Below the pieces are notes generated by a model that saw only the letters and a program-made list of their open reading frames with translations, had not been told where the DNA came from and did no database searches. A DNA stretch of 64,000 nt from Betaproteobacteria bacterium (GTDB lineage: Bacteria; Pseudomonadota; Gammaproteobacteria; Burkholderiales; Rhodocyclaceae): positions 1,261,001 to 1,325,000 of the forward strand of contig JADJLT010000001.1 of assembly GCA_016709965.1 (NCBI GenBank), given 5' to 3'. Position numbers and translations under genes: made by a program. Shown here in pieces: positions 59,226 to 64,000 of this stretch (positions within the stretch are counted from its first letter, which is position 1; every line of letters starts with the position of its first letter).

Positions 59226-62200
59226 TCAGCTGTTATAGACGATCTCGACGTTTTCTCGCGCCAGCCAGCCATAAAGCGCGTCCAGCAAGGCATCGTCGAG
59301 TCGGACACGCAAGGCATCGCCGACCACCAGTTCGCACTCGGCATCCGCACTCCGGTAATGAATGCGGACAACAGCCGGCCCTGGTGCAAACGGCGTCAGC
59401 AGGGTCTTCAGCTTGCGGGCATCCGAGTTGCCGTTCATTTTCAGCAACAGATGTCGCGCAAACCGGGCACGCGCCTCGCCGAGCGTCATCAGCTTGTCGG
59501 CAACAACACGATTGCCGCCCGAAAAATCGTCGTAACTGACCTTGCCCTCAATCACCAGCACTTCGTCGGTCACAATCTTGGCGCGCTCGGCTTCGTACAG
59601 TTCGTTGAAGACGGAAACCTCGACCATCCCGGTGCCGTCGTCCAGCTGCACGAAAAGCATCTTGCCGCGCCGCGTCATCTGGGTCCGAACACCGACCACC
59701 AGCCCGGCAAGCACGGTCATCTCCTTGGCCGGTTCCAGACGATTCAGCGGCCGCCGAACGAAGCGCGACAACTCCTTTTTGCAGGTGTTGTACGGGTGCC
59801 CGGAGAAGAAGAAACCGAGCGCCGTCTTTTCTTCCATCAGCTTGGTCTTTTCATCCCACGGGCGGACGTTGACGTATTCCGGCGCGTGATCGTCCGCCAC
59901 ATCGCCAATATCGAACAGGCTGGTCTGCATGGCATTGCGCTCGGCCTGCTCGGCAAAATCCATCGCTATGCCCACGGTTGCCAACAGCTTGCAACGATCG
60001 GCATCCTGCGTGCCGGCAATCAACGGGGCGATGCAGTCAAAGGCCCCCGCCTTGATCAACGCCTCCGTCGTGCGGCGATTGACCATGCGCTTGTCGCAGC
60101 GCATGCAGAAATCGAACAGGTCCTTGAACGGGCCGTCCTTTTCCCGCGCTTTCAGGATCACGTTGACTGCCTGCTCACCAGTGCCCTTGACCGCCCCCAG
60201 GCCGTAGCGGATGGTGCTGCGGTCGACCGGCTCGAAGCGGTAATTCGACACATTGACGTCCGGCCCAAGAACCTTGATTTTGTTGGCGATGGTGTCTTCA
60301 TAGAAGATTTTCACCGAGTCGGTGTTGTCGAGATCGGACGACATGGTCGCCGCCATGAAAGCCGCGCAGTGATGCGCCTTGAGCCAGGCGGTGTGATAGG
60401 TGACGACGGCGTAGGCGGCAGTGTGTGACTTGTTGAAGCCATACTCGGCAAACTTGGTCATCAGGTCGAACAACTGCTCGGCCAGTGCCGGATCGTAGCC
60501 CTTCTGTGCCGCGCCTTCGGCAATCGTCGCCCTGTGCTTGGCCATTTCCTCGGGCTTCTTCTTGCCCATCGCCCGACGCAGCATGTCGGCGCCACCCAGC
60601 GTGTAGCCGCCGATGATCTGCGAGATCTGCATCACCTGTTCCTGGTACACGATGACGCCGTAAGTCGGTGACAGGCAGGCGGTCAGGTCGGGATGGAAAT
60701 AATCAATCTTCTGCTGGCCTTTTTTGCGCAGGATGAAGTCGTCCACCATCCCGGAACCCAGCGGGCCGGGACGATAGAGCGCGAGCACAGCGATGATGTC
60801 TTCGAAACGGTCGGGCGCCAGCTTCTTGAGCAGCTTTTTCATGCCCTCCGATTCAACCTGGAAGATCGCCGTCGTATTGGCATCCTTGAGAATCTGGTAG
60901 GCGGCGGGGTCGGTGAAGCCGAGAGACATCAAATCGAGCTTTTCGCCGGTCATACGGCGGATGTACTCGACGGCCAGCTCGATAATGGTCAGATTTCGCA
61001 GGCCCAGAAAGTCGAACTTGACCAGCCCGACCTTCTCGACGTCGTCCTTGTCGAATTGCGAGACCGTTGACGCATCGCTGCCGGTCGCCTGATAGATCGG
61101 GCAAAAATCGGTGATCTTGCCTGGTGCAATCAGCACACCGCCAGCGTGCATGCCGACATTACGCGTCAAGTCTTCGAGGCGGCTGGCCAGGTCGAACAAT
61201 TCGCGGATGGTTTCACCATCGCCGTCGCCTTCCATCATTTCCTTGAGCTGCGGCTCCTGCTCCAGCGCTTCGGCCAGCGAAACCGGCTTGTTCTGGACGA
61301 TAGGAATCAGCTTGGAAATGCGGTCGCACATCGAGTACGGCAGGCCGAACACCCGGCCGACGTCGCGGATCACCGCCTTCGACGACATCGTACCGAAGGT
61401 GGCGATCTGGCTCACCGCGTCGGCGCCGTAGTGCTGGCGCACGTACTCGATGACGCGCCAGCGGTTGTCCTGGCAGAAGTCGATATCGAAGTCGGGCATC
61501 GATACCCGTTCCGGATTCAGGAAGCGCTCGAACAGCAGGGCGTAGGCCAGTGGATCGAGGTCGGTAATACGCATGCTGTAGGCGACCAGCGAACCGGCAC
61601 CGGAACCCCGACCCGGCCCGACCGGCACGCCGTTGTTCTTGGCCCAATTAATGAAGTCCGCCACGATCAGGAAGTAACCGGGGAAACCCATCTGGACGAT
61701 GGTGTTGCACTCGAAGACCAGCCGGTCGTCGTATTCCGGGCGACGCTGCAGGCGCACTTCAGGGTCAGGGTAAAGCTCGGCGAGGCGGACCTCGAGGCCC
61801 TTCCGCGCCTCATCGACCAGATATTCGTCGATGGTCATGCCCGGCGGAATCGGGAAATCGGGCAAGAAGTTCTTGCCCAGCGTCATCTCGATATTGCAGC
61901 GCTTGGCGATTTCGAGGGTGTTTTCCAGCGCTTCGGGCAGATCGGCGAACAGCTCGATCATCTCCGCCTGCGTCTTGAAATACTGCTCCTCAGTATAGAT
62001 TTTCGGCCGTCGAGTGTCGCCCAGCACATAACCCTCGGCAATGCACACCCGCGCCTCGTGCGCCCTGAAATCGTCGCGATTCAGAAACTGGATCGGGTGC
62101 GTAGCAACCAGCGGCAAACCCGTTTCACCGGCCAGATCGGCCGTCTGCTGGACAACGGCTTCCTGCTGCGGCTGCCCGTAGCGCTGCACCTCAAGGTAAA

Positions 62201-62699
62201 AAGCATCAGGAAAAATCGCTGCCCAAGCTTTGGCGCGCTCACCAGCCAGATCGAAATTGCCGTTCAGTAAAGCCTCGCCAACGTCACCACGATGCCCACC
62301 GGACAGCGCGATCAGCCCATCGCAACCCAGTTCGGCAAACCACTCGCGGCGAATTTCCGCCCGGTCGCGCCGGCCTTCAACCAGATAAGCCCGGGTCAGC
62401 AATTCGCACAACTGCTGGTAACCCTGCCGGTTACGCACGAGCAGCAGCAAGCGATAGGCATCGTCCGGCGAATCCGGATTGGCGATCCACACATCCGCCC
62501 CCGCCACCGGCTTCACCCCCTTGCCGCGCGCCCCGGTATAGAACTTGACCAATCCGAACAGATTGCCCAGATCCGTCAATGCCATCGCCGGCATGCCATC
62601 GCCTACGGCACGCTTGACGGCATCGCCGACACGGACAATGCCGTCGGTGACTGAATATTCGGAATGGAGGCGGAGGTGGACGTAGCGCGGGGAATTCAT
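59226..62699 (-). CDS. dnaE: DNA polymerase III alpha subunit
   Basis: The replicative polymerase of the chromosome. The 1157-residue protein has an N-terminal PHP domain (about residues 1-280, starting VHLRLHSEYS), the polymerase core with the catalytic aspartates in MPDFDIDFCQDNR, and a C-terminal OB-fold region. The length matches proteobacterial DnaE. It ends with a terminator and is divergent from the GGDEF gene. Confidence 0.98.
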   Translation of the reverse strand: MNSPRYVHLRLHSEYSVTDGIVRVGDAVKRAVGDGMPAMALTDLGNLFGLVKFYTGARGKGVKPVAGADVWIANPDSPDDAYRLLLLVRNRQGYQQLCELLTRAYLVEGRRDRAEIRREWFAELGCDGLIALSGGHRGDVGEALLNGNFDLAGERAKAWAAIFPDAFYLEVQRYGQPQQEAVVQQTADLAGETGLPLVATHPIQFLNRDDFRAHEARVCIAEGYVLGDTRRPKIYTEEQYFKTQAEMIELFADLPEALENTLEIAKRCNIEMTLGKNFLPDFPIPPGMTIDEYLVDEARKGLEVRLAELYPDPEVRLQRRPEYDDRLVFECNTIVQMGFPGYFLIVADFINWAKNNGVPVGPGRGSGAGSLVAYSMRITDLDPLAYALLFERFLNPERVSMPDFDIDFCQDNRWRVIEYVRQHYGADAVSQIATFGTMSSKAVIRDVGRVFGLPYSMCDRISKLIPIVQNKPVSLAEALEQEPQLKEMMEGDGDGETIRELFDLASRLEDLTRNVGMHAGGVLIAPGKITDFCPIYQATGSDASTVSQFDKDDVEKVGLVKFDFLGLRNLTIIELAVEYIRRMTGEKLDLMSLGFTDPAAYQILKDANTTAIFQVESEGMKKLLKKLAPDRFEDIIAVLALYRPGPLGSGMVDDFILRKKGQQKIDYFHPDLTACLSPTYGVIVYQEQVMQISQIIGGYTLGGADMLRRAMGKKKPEEMAKHRATIAEGAAQKGYDPALAEQLFDLMTKFAEYGFNKSHTAAYAVVTYHTAWLKAHHCAAFMAATMSSDLDNTDSVKIFYEDTIANKIKVLGPDVNVSNYRFEPVDRSTIRYGLGAVKGTGEQAVNVILKAREKDGPFKDLFDFCMRCDKRMVNRRTTEALIKAGAFDCIAPLIAGTQDADRCKLLATVGIAMDFAEQAERNAMQTSLFDIGDVADDHAPEYVNVRPWDEKTKLMEEKTALGFFFSGHPYNTCKKELSRFVRRPLNRLEPAKEMTVLAGLVVGVRTQMTRRGKMLFVQLDDGTGMVEVSVFNELYEAERAKIVTDEVLVIEGKVSYDDFSGGNRVVADKLMTLGEARARFARHLLLKMNGNSDARKLKTLLTPFAPGPAVVRIHYRSADAECELVVGDALRVRLDDALLDALYGWLARENVEIVYNS

Positions 62700-62909
62700 G
62701 GGCTACATTTTACCGCGGCAGGGCGGGGCGTTTCCGTTTACGTACGGCCACAGAGGGGAATCGCGCAAAACAGGCGGGCTACGTGGCTTTGTCCGAGGAC
62801 TGATCCATGGAAGCGCAAGCCGCTACGCCATTGGACCGCCCGAAAAAACCCTATATCATCCCGCCAACAAAAAACAATATTGCAGTCCCAACAGAAAAGC
62901 GAGCCCCGC

Positions 62910-64000
62910 ATGAGCACTGCCTCGTCACGCCTGTCGTTACGGCTCAAATTCAATCTGGTTCTGGCGGCGGTGTTCTTGCTGAGCCTCGGTGGTGCCGCTC
63001 TCTACTACAGCTATTACCTTGAAAAAGCCACCATCGAGGACGTGCGCCAGAACTCTTTGGTCATGATGGAAACGGCCACGGCCATCCGCAGCTACACCAC
63101 CGACGAGATCAAGCCACATCTGGACCCGATGAACGCAGAACGTTTCCTGCCACAGACGGTACCCGCCTATGCAGCGACCGAAACCCTGCGCCGCCTGCAC
63201 GATCGCTTTCCGGGCTACGAATACAAGGAATCGGTTCTCAATCCTACCAACCACAGCCACCAGGCCGACGATTGGGAACGGACATTGATTGAGCGCTTCC
63301 GCAGTGGCAGTGACACCCATGAAATCACCGGTCTTCACGGTGAAGGACTCAGTCAGAGCGTTTTCGTTGCACGGCCCATTACCATCAAACAAGCACAGTG
63401 CCTTGCCTGCCATAGTGCGCCGGAAGCGGCGCCGGCTTCGATGCGTGCAATTTATGGCGACCTGAACGGGTTTGGCTGGCAGATGGGCGAAATCGTCGGC
63501 ATGCAGATCGTCAAGCTGCCCGTCCTCTATGCCATGGAACGCTCACGGCAGACCTTCAATAGTTTTATTTGCTCGCTGACCATCACCTTTGCGCTGATGT
63601 TCCTTGCCCTCAATCTGACACTCTCCCGACTGGTCATCGAACCAATCGCCAAGGTCAATGCCAAACTTGAAGAGTTGGCGACTACGGACTTCCTGACTGA
63701 CCTCGTCAACCGTCGCCGCTTCTTCGAACACCTGGAAACCGCGATTGCCGACAGCCGCATCCGGCAACTGAACTTCTCAGTTGTCATCTTCGACATCGAT
63801 TTCTTCAAGCGCATCAACGACACCTTCGGCCACGACAGCGGGGATGTCGTCCTCAAGCACACTGCCCTGCGCGTCCGCGAACTCCTGCGCAGCTCCGATT
63901 GCGCAGCCCGTTTTGGCGGCGAGGAGTTCATCATCCTGCTCCGTGAAACGCCGATCGACGCTGCGCTGGCCATTGCCGAAGCGGTCCGCGCCAAAATCGC
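62910..64000 (+). CDS. Haem-c-linked sensor diguanylate cyclase (DUF3365-GGDEF), truncated by window edge
   Basis: Open to the end of the window (363 codons present). It has an N-terminal membrane segment (about residues 14-36), a periplasmic DUF3365/Tll0287-like sensor region with Cys164-Leu-Ala-Cys167-His168 as haem-c site, a second membrane segment (about 215-240) and a GGDEF domain whose active site is GGEEF at residues 336-340. The product should make c-di-GMP in response to redox or gas signals read by the haem. The PilZ-like gene at 31.9-33.4 kb could be a distant receiver in the same cell, by inference. Confidence 0.88.
   Translation, partial: MSTASSRLSLRLKFNLVLAAVFLLSLGGAALYYSYYLEKATIEDVRQNSLVMMETATAIRSYTTDEIKPHLDPMNAERFLPQTVPAYAATETLRRLHDRFPGYEYKESVLNPTNHSHQADDWERTLIERFRSGSDTHEITGLHGEGLSQSVFVARPITIKQAQCLACHSAPEAAPASMRAIYGDLNGFGWQMGEIVGMQIVKLPVLYAMERSRQTFNSFICSLTITFALMFLALNLTLSRLVIEPIAKVNAKLEELATTDFLTDLVNRRRFFEHLETAIADSRIRQLNFSVVIFDIDFFKRINDTFGHDSGDVVLKHTALRVRELLRSSDCAARFGGEEFIILLRETPIDAALAIAEAVRAKI

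Noticed and set aside
61146..62270. 374-codon plus-strand open frame
   Set aside because: Antisense to dnaE, no recognisable protein features.
1..64000. CRISPR arrays, tRNA or rRNA genes, insertion sequences and prophage
   Set aside because: None seen by eye; no regularly spaced repeats, transposase or phage structural genes. Short tRNAs could be missed without a covariance search.

Overview
The window looks like a chromosomal segment of a betaproteobacterium of the order Rhodocyclales, closest in style to Dechloromonas/Azonexus. This is inferred from gene content and neighbour pairs (arsR-rhodanese-grxC-secB-gpsA, envC-ctpA, nrdR-ribD, thyA-pgi-folA, a FinR-like LysR gene divergent from fpr) and from high-GC coding sequence; no search was run. 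I see no rRNA, tRNA, CRISPR array, insertion sequence or prophage.

Layout. 0-9.5 kb: 3' end of aspS, a secreted RNase plus barstar pair, nudB, hsp20, argB, a HAD nucleotidase, slmA, hemB, engB, cytochrome c4, CBS and HDOD proteins, msrQ. 9.5-23.3 kb: bioC-bioB, comF, trmL, the arsR-rhodanese-grxC-secB-SH3-gpsA run, envC-ctpA, an unknown gene, moeB-like, nrdR-ribD, glyA and a phosphoglycerate-mutase-like gene. 23.4-31.9 kb: TRAP DctQ and DctM, finR-like/fpr, dps, a separate TRAP DctP, pmbA, darP, mog. 31.9-43.7 kb: a PilZ-like gene with an apparent frameshift, thyA-pgi-folA, a large basic amino-acid decarboxylase, dcd, apbC/mrp, a response regulator, metG. 43.7-56 kb: a low-GC spacer with DnaA-box-like sites, two small genes, a SulP transporter, a PhnA-like zinc ribbon protein, then a five-gene coupled operon on the minus strand built around DabA/DabB (energy-coupled inorganic carbon uptake) with three further NuoM/N-like membrane subunits. 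56-64 kb: peroxiredoxin, an HTH-response regulator running into an extreme GC-only tract, a soluble chemoreceptor, dnaE and the start of a haem-c-linked GGDEF protein.

Three points deserve attention. First, the enlarged DAB operon. Second, a dispersed repeat with core CGGTCAACCGG: six exact and two one-mismatch copies at 4-10 kb spacing, inside genes in all codon phases and in spacers, with orientation changing once, between 31.5 and 36.4 kb. Third, two homopolymer problems: an 8-G tract that cuts a PilZ-like gene from its apparent N-terminus, and a 132-base GC-only stretch that looks like an assembly artefact.

Most of the rest is core metabolism. Start codons were moved from the longest open frame wherever a ribosome binding site, gene overlap or family length argued for it.
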